Positions 50,828 to 59,106 of a DNA stretch of 64,000 nt are shown piece after piece (position 1 is the stretch's first letter; the number at the start of each line of letters is the position of its first letter). The notes under the pieces were generated by a model. That model made no database searches. It saw nothing but the letters and a program-made list of their open reading frames with translations, and was not told where the DNA came from. The DNA comes from CAIYYO01 sp049299895. GTDB taxonomy: Archaea > Altiarchaeota > Altiarchaeia > IMC4 > QMZM01. The stretch lies in assembly GCA_049299895.1 (NCBI GenBank), contig JBAQYF010000002.1, positions 1 to 64,000 of the forward strand, read 5' to 3'. Both the position numbers and the translations under genes were made by a program.

Positions 50828-52828
50828 ATGGAAAAAAGCCAAAGACATTCTAAGGGGGTCATAGTATTATCTCTAGTCCTTGTTCTCGTATTTGGTATTG
50901 TGTGCCCTGCATGTGCTTCATCAGGGGCAACGACCCTGGCGGTATCTAATAGCGCAGGTTCTACGACTACGATCATTGCTTCGACTACTATCTCTTTTGC
51001 TGATGGCTCTGCTGCCCTGGCCGTATCTTCTTCCCCGGACCCTACGACGACGTACGGGCAGGTTACTGCTACGGCTGCGGAAGGGATTATTCCACTCATT
51101 CGATTAAATGTTCTTGAAGATGTGTCTGACACTCACTCAATAGATACCTCCAGTACTGTCCCCGGTGATATGAATGACATGCAGATGTCCGAATTAGGGT
51201 CTGTTCCCGTGGCGGACGCAGGCGGCCCATATACGGCCGCAGCCGGGGCTTCCATAGTCTTCGACGGGTCAAAAACGTCGGCTTCAGCGGGCATATCCAA
51301 AGCCGTTTGGAACTATGGCGACGGCGCTTTTGGTGCCGGCCTGAGGACAAATCATTCCTATGCCTCCGCTGGTTTTTACCGGGCGATACTTTCCGTAACG
51401 GACGAGGCAGGAAAAAAAGGCGAGGACAGCAGGATGGTTCACGTATACCCTGAGCTGATGAACGTAAAGATATCCGTTCTGCCGAAAAACGACGACGGCA
51501 TATACAATCCCGGGGAATATTTTTCGATCGTTGAAGTTAACGTAACCCGCCCTGATGGGAGCCCGGTTGAAAAAGCGTATCTCACAGGGATAATCGCGGG
51601 CAGATCTGTCCAGTACATGGCGTTCACTGAATTGGGAAACGGCCTGTATCGCTATAGCAAGGAATATGACATACTTCTTACTGAATCCCCTTTCATTGAT
51701 ATTTATGTCAATGTCACAGATCCTAATGGAACTACGTTGAATGCTTTTAAGAAACTTAGGACCGTTTACGACAACTCTGAATCCCGCATTATTTTGAGTT
51801 ATCCCTCTTACAACAAATTTGTGGTGGCGTACGGCGAGCCTTTATCCTTCAGGGTAAAGCTTTTCTCCTCTGCGGGCACCGTACATGCGGGAGATGTCTA
51901 TCTGTTTGAGGCCGATACGAACCAGAGATACCAATTACGGCAGGTTGGAGACGAGTATCTGCTGGAATATACGGTTCCCCGGGATATTGGAAAATATTTA
52001 AATCTGATATTCTATGCTTCTTTTTCCGTTAACAACGCAAACTACCATGCGGTCCTGGAAAGAAACTTTGACGTATCCCCGGACTTGTCTTTGGAAGATG
52101 TTTCCCTGGATGCGGTTGAATCCCCGGGCGTTCAAGGGCTAAAACTGGCAGTCATGTATCCCGGCGGAGAGCCGGTCACGGAAGACTATCTGAATGCGAC
52201 GATAGGAAACGTCCCGGTTATCCTGGGAAGAGTTAAAGAGAATGGAGTTATCTTCTACGGCGCGAATTATTCCCTTAGCGAAGCCGGGGAAAGACCTTAT
52301 CTCTGGGTTATCGACTCGTCAGGAAACGGCGCAGGAATCTACCTGCAAACCGAGTCAGGGGATGGGCCGGAGATATCCGGAAATGATTCTCGGTTTATTC
52401 CGGCTGCCGCAGCGTTGATAGCACTCTTTACATTATCCGCCCTCCTTCTGCGCACGCAATATAAGAAAAGACACAAGAGGATGCTCCTGGTGAAAGAATA
52501 CGAGGACCTCCATCAAAAAATAGAGTCCCTCAAAAAGATACGCAAGAACATCATGCACGAATACTACACCCGCAAGATAACCGAACAGGATGCGCGCAAG
52601 CGTATCCTCGAAGCGGAAAAAGAGCTTGTGATGGAGCGGGGGAACATGAAGGCAGCGATGCAGAAACTGGGAATGGCTCCAGGGGAAACGGAAGGAAAAG
52701 AGGAAATAATAGAATGGGTCACTGAAAAATTGAAAGCCGGCGAGAACATGGAACTGATAAAGAAAGGATTAAAAGACCTCAATATGGATCCCCTGCTGGC
52801 CGAAAAAGTAAGAAAGATACTGACCTAG
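50828..52828 (+). CDS. PKD-domain surface protein with full HEYYTRK-GEDPE-type tail
   Basis: 666 residues, starting MEKSQRHSKG like its paralogues. Signal peptide, short Ala/Thr/Ser-rich stretch, PKD domain (PVADAGGPYTAAAGASIVFD, NYGDG), Ig-like domains, membrane helix at about 521-541. The cytosolic part has MHEYYTRKITEQDARKR, then a long charged helix, then W-V-T-E-K-L-K-A-G-E-N-M-E, a variant of the GEDPE module. Unlike the 34921-44715 group it stands alone, divergent from serA. Confidence 0.78.
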   Translation: MEKSQRHSKGVIVLSLVLVLVFGIVCPACASSGATTLAVSNSAGSTTTIIASTTISFADGSAALAVSSSPDPTTTYGQVTATAAEGIIPLIRLNVLEDVSDTHSIDTSSTVPGDMNDMQMSELGSVPVADAGGPYTAAAGASIVFDGSKTSASAGISKAVWNYGDGAFGAGLRTNHSYASAGFYRAILSVTDEAGKKGEDSRMVHVYPELMNVKISVLPKNDDGIYNPGEYFSIVEVNVTRPDGSPVEKAYLTGIIAGRSVQYMAFTELGNGLYRYSKEYDILLTESPFIDIYVNVTDPNGTTLNAFKKLRTVYDNSESRIILSYPSYNKFVVAYGEPLSFRVKLFSSAGTVHAGDVYLFEADTNQRYQLRQVGDEYLLEYTVPRDIGKYLNLIFYASFSVNNANYHAVLERNFDVSPDLSLEDVSLDAVESPGVQGLKLAVMYPGGEPVTEDYLNATIGNVPVILGRVKENGVIFYGANYSLSEAGERPYLWVIDSSGNGAGIYLQTESGDGPEISGNDSRFIPAAAALIALFTLSALLLRTQYKKRHKRMLLVKEYEDLHQKIESLKKIRKNIMHEYYTRKITEQDARKRILEAEKELVMERGNMKAAMQKLGMAPGETEGKEEIIEWVTEKLKAGENMELIKKGLKDLNMDPLLAEKVRKILT

Positions 52829-52979
52829 AAAAAGGCAGAATGCTTATCATAATACCCGTAGATAGCTCTTTAAAGCGGCAGGTTTTTTTATATTTTTAAT
52901 AAAAGGAGAAAAATTAAAAGATGCCCTGTCCGGGCACAAAAAATAGCGGTTGTAAAAAATATTCCTCATAATTCTCTTT

Positions 52980-53240
52980 CTATAACTTGAATATCTCGGG
53001 GAAGACCTCAAAATCGTTTGAAGAGTGTATGTTCACCACTGCGATAATCATGGATGCCGCGGATAAGATCACAAGAAAGATGAACAGGAACGGCAGCGCA
53101 ATCTGGAATGTGGAAAGAGTCGACACTATGTCAAATAAACCGACCAGGATGATGAAACTTGAAAACATTATGCTCAATATGCTAAAAATAGTCATAACCA
53201 CTAAGATTTTCATAATCCTTAAAAGAGTTGTAGCTTGCAT
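52980..53240 (-). CDS. small two-helix membrane protein
   Basis: 86 residues, hydrophobic throughout, starting MQATTLLRIMKILVVMTIFS and ending with a polar HSSNDFEVFPEIFKL. About two to three membrane helices. No recognised family. The hydrophobic pattern over the full length argues that it is real. Intergenic stretches of about 150 nt (52829-52979) and 224 nt (53241-53464) flank it; the first has a short hairpin (TGCCC/GGGCA) and the second is AT-rich with nothing else clear. Confidence 0.5.
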   Translation of the reverse strand: MQATTLLRIMKILVVMTIFSILSIMFSSFIILVGLFDIVSTLSTFQIALPFLFIFLVILSAASMIIAVVNIHSSNDFEVFPEIFKL

Positions 53241-53464
53241 TATAGATTCTCCTGGAATTTATGTAATAATATATGCTGAACGTATATAAATCCCTGATAT
53301 AATGCGGCCGTACTCCGGCAATGGATGTGCGCTCGCATGTTGGGCGAATGATGAGCCAAGTGCATATTTTTTTCGGGGTCGCTGCATACTCCGTTAAAAC
53401 ATACTCTTAAAGCGGATTCAGCATTATCCTTAAGTATTTTTACCTTTATTATAATGTATCTAAC

Positions 53465-54889
53465 ATGGCCGGGCGGGTTATTATCTGCATTATATTGCTC
53501 TTCTTGTTCCAGACAGCATCCGCCTCCTCGCTTGATCCGTCCGATTGGTCTTTTAGGCGCAGCATCATATTGTCTTCTTCCCGGGCTCTTTCAGATTACC
53601 AGGTTACCGTTTTGCTTGATACAAAGAGTCTTGTTGCCGCAGGCAAGATGCGTTCCGACTGCGGAGACATCCGGTTCACGGATTCGGATAAGTTTTCCGC
53701 CCTTTTCTACTTCCTGGAGTCAGGCTGCAACACTCCTGAAACGGTGTTCTGGGTTAACGTTCCAATAATAGTTCCGGGAAAGAGAATTTATGCGTATTAT
53801 GGCCTGTCTGCCGCTGAATCGGAGTCTTCAGGGGAGCATACTTTTATATTTTTCGACGGATTCAACGGCACCTTTCTTGATCCCTATAAATGGCATCCCT
53901 CTGCGTGTGTTTCTGTCTATGGAGGATACGCGCACATGTATTCCCTCGGGGATTACTGCTCGTTGAAATTAGCCGGGGATCTGCCCAATGCAGGCGTTAT
54001 ACATCTAAAAGCCCGCAGGGGAATAAATGAATCCGGCCGCGGCCCGGGCTATATTATTTCATATCCTGACAATACATCCGCTTTCGAAATAGGGGGGGAT
54101 CAAAAGGAGGGCAGATGGTTTTTATACTCCGGGAAGCCTTATCCCACGAGTATCTACGGGGGAGCAATCGACCTGGACGATCACATACTCAGAGTAGCTT
54201 ATGATGTTTCCGGGCGAATATACTATTTTTATGCGGATTCATCCCAGATTGCAAAAAACCGGGCATATTCACCCGGCGCTTTGGCTTCTTTGAATCTGCT
54301 TTCAGGGGGCATTTCCAAAGAACAGGACATAAGCGACTCATATTACGATTATTTTTTCATCAGGAAATACACCGACACGGAGCCGGAGGCGGATCCCCGG
54401 GATGAAGAGACCCTAACGCCCGCCTCGACCTTGGCGGCCACGGCGTCGGATGATACCATGTCATCCAAGCCTGCGTTAACGACCTCTTTTATTTCTACGA
54501 CCGGCGCAGTCGCAACAACCCCCTTTTCCACCTCCCCATCTTTCACTGCGACTACGGCAGCACAGGCGATTCCGGTTAACTCTTCACCTCCTTTGGATGA
54601 GGTCGGCCGTGAAAAAAAATCCTCCGATTCCCGGGTCGAACAAAAGAGTATGTCCATCTGGAGCTTTTTTACCCCCCTCCTGTTCATCCTCTCCGTTTTT
54701 TTGCTTCTGTATCTTTTTGTGCAATACCGCAGGCGCAAGGCGGAATCTTCGAAGGAAAGCAAAAAAGTCCTTAGATGGATAGCAAACGAGCTACTCTCCG
54801 GAGAGGACCCCGAGGTCGTGAAGAAAGCAGTCAGGGATTCGGGCATGGACCCCTCTATCGTGGACAAGGCAAAGAAGACCCTCAAATGA
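53465..54889 (+). CDS. DUF2341-type surface protein with membrane span and GEDPE tail
   Basis: 474 residues. Signal peptide (1-19), a DUF2341-like domain (W-S-F-R-R-S-I-I-L-S, D-I-R-F-T-D-S-D, YAYYGL), then a concanavalin-like beta domain (ECGFT-type folds, about 125-290), a Thr/Ser linker, membrane helix at about 399-420 and a 54-residue cytosolic tail. The tail contains W-I-A-N-E-L-L-S-G-E-D-P-E-V-V-K-K-A without the HEYYTRK helix. Possibly a glycan-binding surface protein. Adjacent to an ABC exporter on the other strand. Confidence 0.72.
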   Translation: MAGRVIICIILLFLFQTASASSLDPSDWSFRRSIILSSSRALSDYQVTVLLDTKSLVAAGKMRSDCGDIRFTDSDKFSALFYFLESGCNTPETVFWVNVPIIVPGKRIYAYYGLSAAESESSGEHTFIFFDGFNGTFLDPYKWHPSACVSVYGGYAHMYSLGDYCSLKLAGDLPNAGVIHLKARRGINESGRGPGYIISYPDNTSAFEIGGDQKEGRWFLYSGKPYPTSIYGGAIDLDDHILRVAYDVSGRIYYFYADSSQIAKNRAYSPGALASLNLLSGGISKEQDISDSYYDYFFIRKYTDTEPEADPRDEETLTPASTLAATASDDTMSSKPALTTSFISTTGAVATTPFSTSPSFTATTAAQAIPVNSSPPLDEVGREKKSSDSRVEQKSMSIWSFFTPLLFILSVFLLLYLFVQYRRRKAESSKESKKVLRWIANELLSGEDPEVVKKAVRDSGMDPSIVDKAKKTLK

Positions 54890-54902
54890 TAACACAACGC
54901 TG

Positions 54903-55712
54903 TCAAGTGATCAGCTTCTCTCTTGACATGTTCTTTGCCATCCAATTCACGGCTGCGATATCCAACAGCGCGGCGATGAGTCCTGTAAAGGCGATCACCC
55001 ATTCGTCCATGAACATGAGCCCTGTCGTCTGCGCTATCATCAGCCCGACGAGGGGCAGCACGAGAAGGGAGGATACCTGCTGTGCTTCCCATACGCTTGA
55101 GGCCTTCTCCGAGACCCATACGATGAGCGAGAGAGCAAAGAAACCGAGCGTCGGAACAAGCCAGAACATGAGAAGCAGCCACGTCGTTGTCGGGAAAAAC
55201 GCCCGTCCCATTGTCTGCATGCTGTAGGCGTTTACCAGTCCCGCGTATATGATAAAGCACAGCCAGGAAACGCTCACCGCCGTTCCGAAGGCAACGAGGA
55301 TCTTTGCCGTTATCAGTTCCTTGTCCGTGATGGGCGTATACAGAAGCCCTTCAAGTGTCTTTCTTTCCTTCTCTCCCGCAAAGCTGTTTGCGGCAACGAC
55401 GCTTGCGACCATCACGGGTATCACCAGGAAGAACGGGGCCATGAGGTGGACCAGCATCGCGTATACATATTTTTGTTTCTCGTCCAGTCCGGGGGGAAAT
55501 TTTTCTGCAGGGAAATTTTTGATGAATTTTTCGAGCGACGATGCCTCCATGATATCTCCTTGCGGCAGGTACGAAGCGGATAATATGGTTATCGCCGGAA
55601 GCATTATGATGAATATGAGGGGAACGAACGTTGTAGTGAGGAGCGCCTGCCTGCTCTTGCGCAGTTCCTTCAAGTCCTTGATGCAGACAGTCTTAATGCG
55701 ACGGGAGTCCAT
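54903..55712 (-). CDS. ABC-2 type transporter permease (NatB-like)
   Basis: 269 residues with about six membrane helices and a long loop (about 45-85) after the first. The motif E-R-K-T-L-E-G-L-L-Y-T-P-I-T-D-K-E-L with KILVAFGTAV is typical of ABC-2/NatB-family permeases. Overlaps the ATPase gene by 20 nt. Probably an exporter of a small molecule or a surface component; substrate unknown. Confidence 0.85.
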   Translation of the reverse strand: MDSRRIKTVCIKDLKELRKSRQALLTTTFVPLIFIIMLPAITILSASYLPQGDIMEASSLEKFIKNFPAEKFPPGLDEKQKYVYAMLVHLMAPFFLVIPVMVASVVAANSFAGEKERKTLEGLLYTPITDKELITAKILVAFGTAVSVSWLCFIIYAGLVNAYSMQTMGRAFFPTTTWLLLMFWLVPTLGFFALSLIVWVSEKASSVWEAQQVSSLLVLPLVGLMIAQTTGLMFMDEWVIAFTGLIAALLDIAAVNWMAKNMSREKLIT

Positions 55713-56634
55713 TCTTTGGCATGAGTGAAAAATAAACGTCCTTCAGGTTGTGCAACTCGTCTGAGACGGATAATATCCCTGCTTTTTCCGATACCAGAAA
55801 CGATATGACTCCTGATATGTCCTCTCTTTTATCCAGGACAACGCGCATTCGCCCGTCCAGGACGCAGGCTTCCGATACGAGTTCCCTTGCAAGCAGGGAT
55901 GCCGCATGCTTTTTTAGTCCTTCTTTCAATTCGATGAGATACGCGGCCCTGGGCCAGAGCCTTTTGGATAGCTCGTCCATCGAGCCTGTTGCAAGCAGCG
56001 TTCCTTTGTCCAGGAAGGCGACGTGTTCGCACAGGCTCTCTACTTCTTCCAGGCGGTGGGAACAAAGGAAAACCGTTCTGTGACTTGCGTGCACGTATTT
56101 TTTCAGATACGTAAGGAGCTCCCATGAGGCTTCCGGGTCCAATCCCGCGGTCGGCTCGTCGAGGAACAAGACCTCAGGCTCGTGGATAAGCGCCCTTGCA
56201 ATGGAGAGCTTCTGTTTCATCCCCTTTGAGAACGTGCCGGCAAGGTCTCTTGTGCGCTCTTTCAGATCGAATATTTCAAGCAGCTCTTTTATCCTGCCCG
56301 ATAGACCGTCTCCTGAAAGACCGTATAACTGGCCCCATATCTCAAGGTTTTCTTTTGCGGATAATTTTTCGTATAATCCCGCATCAGTCTGGAAGCCGCA
56401 TTTGCTCCTGACATATTCTCCTTCAAGAAACGCGTCTTTTCCCAGAACGTATGCATGGCCTGCGTCAGGTGACAGGATCCCTGAGAACATGCGGACCATA
56501 GTGGTCTTGCCTGCGCCGTTCGGCCCAACCAATGCGAATGCCGAGCCTCTTACAACTTTCAGGTCTACCGAGCGCAGCGCAGGAACGGAACCGAACGTTT
56601 TGCACAAACCGGAGGCTTCGACCACGTAATCCAT
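55693..56634 (-). CDS. ABC transporter ATP-binding protein
   Basis: 313 residues. Walker A G-P-N-G-A-G-K-T-T, Q-loop F-Q-T-D-A-G-L-Y, signature F-S-K-G-M-K-Q-K-L-S-I-A-R-A-L, Walker B VLFLDEPTAGLDPE and H-loop LCSHRLEEVE. The C-terminal extension after about 215 is typical of ABC-2 partners. It powers the permease encoded immediately downstream. Confidence 0.93.
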   Translation of the reverse strand: MDYVVEASGLCKTFGSVPALRSVDLKVVRGSAFALVGPNGAGKTTMVRMFSGILSPDAGHAYVLGKDAFLEGEYVRSKCGFQTDAGLYEKLSAKENLEIWGQLYGLSGDGLSGRIKELLEIFDLKERTRDLAGTFSKGMKQKLSIARALIHEPEVLFLDEPTAGLDPEASWELLTYLKKYVHASHRTVFLCSHRLEEVESLCEHVAFLDKGTLLATGSMDELSKRLWPRAAYLIELKEGLKKHAASLLARELVSEACVLDGRMRVVLDKREDISGVISFLVSEKAGILSVSDELHNLKDVYFSLMPKNGLPSH

Positions 56635-56638
56635 TCCC

Positions 56639-57214
56639 TTACTTCCTCAACTTCTTCAGGAGATAAGCCATGTTCTTTCCAAGGGTGTGCATGGTCTGCA
56701 CGCCTTCCGCGTCTTTCTCCACGTCCCCCGGGGCAAGGCCGTATCCCAGGTTCCAGTAGCTGCTGCCCGGAACTATCATCTGGCTTATCAGGAAGAAATG
56801 GTTCAATGAGTCGAATGCGTGAATGCCTCCCGCCCTGCGCACAGCGACGACTCCTGCCCCGACCTTGTGCCTGAGCATGTCGTCGTTTGCCCTGGAGACG
56901 TATCCTGCGCGGTCTATCAGGGCTTTCATCTCGGCCGACACGTCCGAAAAATAAGTTGGGGATCCGAGGATTATGCCGTCGGCGGAATACATCTTCTCTA
57001 TGCACTCATTGACGTTGTCGGTTTCTATGGCGCAGCGCCTGTTCTTGTTTACCTTGCATTTCCCGCAGGCAGCGCAGCCCCTGATATGCTCCCCTGCGAG
57101 CTGCACGAGTTCGCATTCTATTCCCTCTTTTTTCAGTTCCTCGAAAACGTGTCCTACCAAAAGCGCAGTGTTCCCGTTCTTTCTTGCGCTGCCGTTAAAT
57201 GCCACTACTCTCAT
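56639..57214 (-). CDS. iron-sulfur flavoprotein (Isf-like)
   Basis: 191 residues from ATG at 57214 (MRVVAFNGSARKNGNTALL). Flavodoxin-like fold with the FMN-phosphate loop S-A-R-K-N-G-N-T and S-P-T-Y-F-S-D-V. It carries the compact cluster motif C-A-A-C-G-K-C-x7-C (C-x2-C-x2-C-x7-C) of archaeal Isf proteins. It shuttles electrons between ferredoxin and an acceptor such as O2 or peroxide. It overlaps the DUF3052 gene by 20 nt and is followed by the ABC genes, 4 nt away. Confidence 0.86.
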   Translation of the reverse strand: MRVVAFNGSARKNGNTALLVGHVFEELKKEGIECELVQLAGEHIRGCAACGKCKVNKNRRCAIETDNVNECIEKMYSADGIILGSPTYFSDVSAEMKALIDRAGYVSRANDDMLRHKVGAGVVAVRRAGGIHAFDSLNHFFLISQMIVPGSSYWNLGYGLAPGDVEKDAEGVQTMHTLGKNMAYLLKKLRK

Positions 57215-57665
57215 TTTGTTTTTTTCCCGCTTCATCCGGATTGTTTAGTTTAACCGGACGATCCTTTATCCTGTATGTGAATTTTAATGCAGACCACGTA
57301 TCGCCAAGGGATACGAGCTTCACGTCTACGAGATCCGATGCGAGTCCGATGTCCCTTACTGCATCCTCGTCCAGGTCTGTTTTCACTCCAGAAGACGCCT
57401 TGGGCCAGGAGACCCATATCATGCCCCGCTCGTACAAACTCTTTTTTAGTTGAGAAAAGATTTTCTCCAACGTCTTTTTCTCCGTTGCAAACAGGTGGAT
57501 GTAATCGGCATTATACTCCAGTTTATCCACTACGTAACACTTGCGGGGAAGCCTTCCCAGGATCACATGGATATCCGGAGGCGCATCTATTACTATCACC
57601 TTTGTGCCCGGGGTAATCCCCAGCTTTTCTGCAGGAGGCAATAATTCCTCGAGTATCTCATCCAT
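57195..57665 (-). CDS. DUF3052-family protein
   Basis: 156 residues. V-I-V-I-D-A-P, L-P-R-K-C-Y-V-V-D and I-W-V-S-W-P-K-A-S-S-G-V-K-T-D-L form the pattern of DUF3052, a small alpha/beta protein of unknown function found in bacteria and archaea. Overlaps the flavoprotein gene. No enzyme activity can be deduced. Confidence 0.75.
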   Translation of the reverse strand: MDEILEELLPPAEKLGITPGTKVIVIDAPPDIHVILGRLPRKCYVVDKLEYNADYIHLFATEKKTLEKIFSQLKKSLYERGMIWVSWPKASSGVKTDLDEDAVRDIGLASDLVDVKLVSLGDTWSALKFTYRIKDRPVKLNNPDEAGKKQNESSGI

Positions 57666-57879
57666 TTTATTCAGTGTTCGCGCGTCTATATCTAATGCGT
57701 TTCACGAAAATAAAACATTCTAGTTGTCAGAGAGTAGGACGTACCGAAGCCCAAAGCAGGGATGGCGTTGATCACTCGAATCATGCCTATCAGTCCGGGG
57801 ATCCATGCAACGGTTTCATCGCGGGCATCTATTTGTTTACTCTATATGTTCCGTTGAATAAAACACGTGCCTATTCGCA
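57666..57879. other. 214-nt intergenic stretch without a recognised gene
   Basis: A plus-strand frame of 69 codons exists but its translation (MFARLYLMRFTKIKHSSCQR and on) has no family look and abuts gene ends. The GC-balanced middle (57730-57830) could be a structured RNA, but no C/D box pair, SRP or RNase P signature is evident. Confidence 0.35.
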
Positions 57880-59043
57880 TTAGAAACAGTTTAAAGTAGT
57901 CTGCCTGCACCTGAGCAGTTCTTTGAGGAGGTCGCTCTGCTGTATGAACCTGCTCACGGGCAGCCGCAGCTTTGTCCCGATATATGAAAGGGCGCTCTTC
58001 ATGTCCTCGAATTCAGTGCCTTGCCGCTTCATCGCATTCCTCACGTTCTCGCGCACGTTGAATACGCCCAAGGGCACGTAACCCGTATATGCCTCCCGTA
58101 GGATGATCGCCCCCGATTGTTTCCTCTCCTTTGCGAGGGCTTCGAGGACTGCCATCTTGCAGGAGTAGTAGCATCCTCCGACGCACGAGTACCCTTTCTT
58201 CCCGGTGTTGTATTCGTAGTCCGAATATATCATCTCTTCCCTGCCGAGGATGTGGAGGAATGCTTCCATCCATTCATACTGCCAGAACGTGGGCATGAGC
58301 ATTACTGCATAATGGTTGTTTAGGCTGCTGAATTCATGCACGCGGAAGGTGTCCAGAATGTCGTAGTGCCTGACTTCTTCCAGCAGGTTGTTTCCAATGG
58401 TCGAGTCGCATGCGGTTATCGACCATCTCGTGGGGACTAGCTTACGCCTTCTCTTCATGCCCATAGTCCCGACAGAAAAGGCCTTCTGTATATTGGAAAA
58501 ACCGAGCCCCTTCTCATGGAGGCCTATCACTGCGTCTGCCGCTTTCAGGTCCGTGTCGTAATATACTTTTTCAAGCTGGTGGTCCCATCTCACATTCTCT
58601 ATGTCGAACTTGTATAACTCCGCGCTGGGTCCGTAGGGCGTATGATCGTCGGAGAAGCTCGTACCCTTGGGCGCTTTCACGAATTCTGCGTCGCTTTCTA
58701 TCGAACCTTCCGCCATGGATATCCCTCTCAATTTTTCCACGAGCTTATCGTCGAGGTCCGTTATCTTGACTGTTTTCTTTCCCCTGACAAGGTTGAGGCG
58801 ATAATTTATTATGTCTTCCTGCGTCTTTTCCTGGGGGATCCAATCCTCCGGGGTATCCAGGATGGCAGTATTCCCGTGCACCGGGGTAATCAATGGCCCT
58901 GCGTATACTTTTGGGTAGTTCCAGCTTCCTATGAATACCGACGGAGGACTGCTTCCTTCCACCTCCTTTCCCACGGAAACAGACCTCATTTGCATACTGG
59001 CAGCTGTAAGCTTTTTGAGGTATGATTCCTTTCCCTTTATCAT
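57880..59043 (-). CDS. nreA: NreA-like archaeal DNA-repair protein with C-terminal PCNA-binding motif
   Basis: 387 residues. F-I-G-S-W-N-Y-P-K-V-Y-A-G-P-L, D-T-P-E-D-W-I, ATRWSITACDST-like R-W-S-I-T-A-C-D-S-T, and N-N-H-Y-A-V-M-L-M-P are the conserved blocks of the archaeal Nre family. A cluster C-V-G-G-C-Y-Y-S-C lies near 300. The last residues are R-Q-T-T-L-N-C-F, a Q-x-x-L-x-x-F PCNA-interacting motif, as in NreA of Haloferax and Archaeoglobus. The N-terminal cysteine cluster of longer members is absent. It functions in repair of interstrand crosslinks by inference from the family. Confidence 0.85.
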   Translation of the reverse strand: MIKGKESYLKKLTAASMQMRSVSVGKEVEGSSPPSVFIGSWNYPKVYAGPLITPVHGNTAILDTPEDWIPQEKTQEDIINYRLNLVRGKKTVKITDLDDKLVEKLRGISMAEGSIESDAEFVKAPKGTSFSDDHTPYGPSAELYKFDIENVRWDHQLEKVYYDTDLKAADAVIGLHEKGLGFSNIQKAFSVGTMGMKRRRKLVPTRWSITACDSTIGNNLLEEVRHYDILDTFRVHEFSSLNNHYAVMLMPTFWQYEWMEAFLHILGREEMIYSDYEYNTGKKGYSCVGGCYYSCKMAVLEALAKERKQSGAIILREAYTGYVPLGVFNVRENVRNAMKRQGTEFEDMKSALSYIGTKLRLPVSRFIQQSDLLKELLRCRQTTLNCF

Positions 59044-59106
59044 ATTACAGGATTGGCTTTCGGTTAATAAAGAGGTTATCCGAGAGCGGGGGAAAAGTAA
59101 AATAAT

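Noticed and set aside
53348..53354. ATGATGA resembling a box C of a C/D guide RNA
   Set aside because: No CTGA box D follows at a suitable distance, and no C'/D' pair or guide-length spacing is present.
54349..55260. 303-codon minus-strand open frame
   Set aside because: It overlaps the DUF2341 gene and the ABC permease in the wrong frame; its Arg/Ala-rich composition is typical of antisense of GC-rich coding DNA.
57674..57883. 69-codon plus-strand open frame
   Set aside because: No recognisable motifs, no ribosome binding site or promoter at the right distance, and it runs into the end of the NreA gene.
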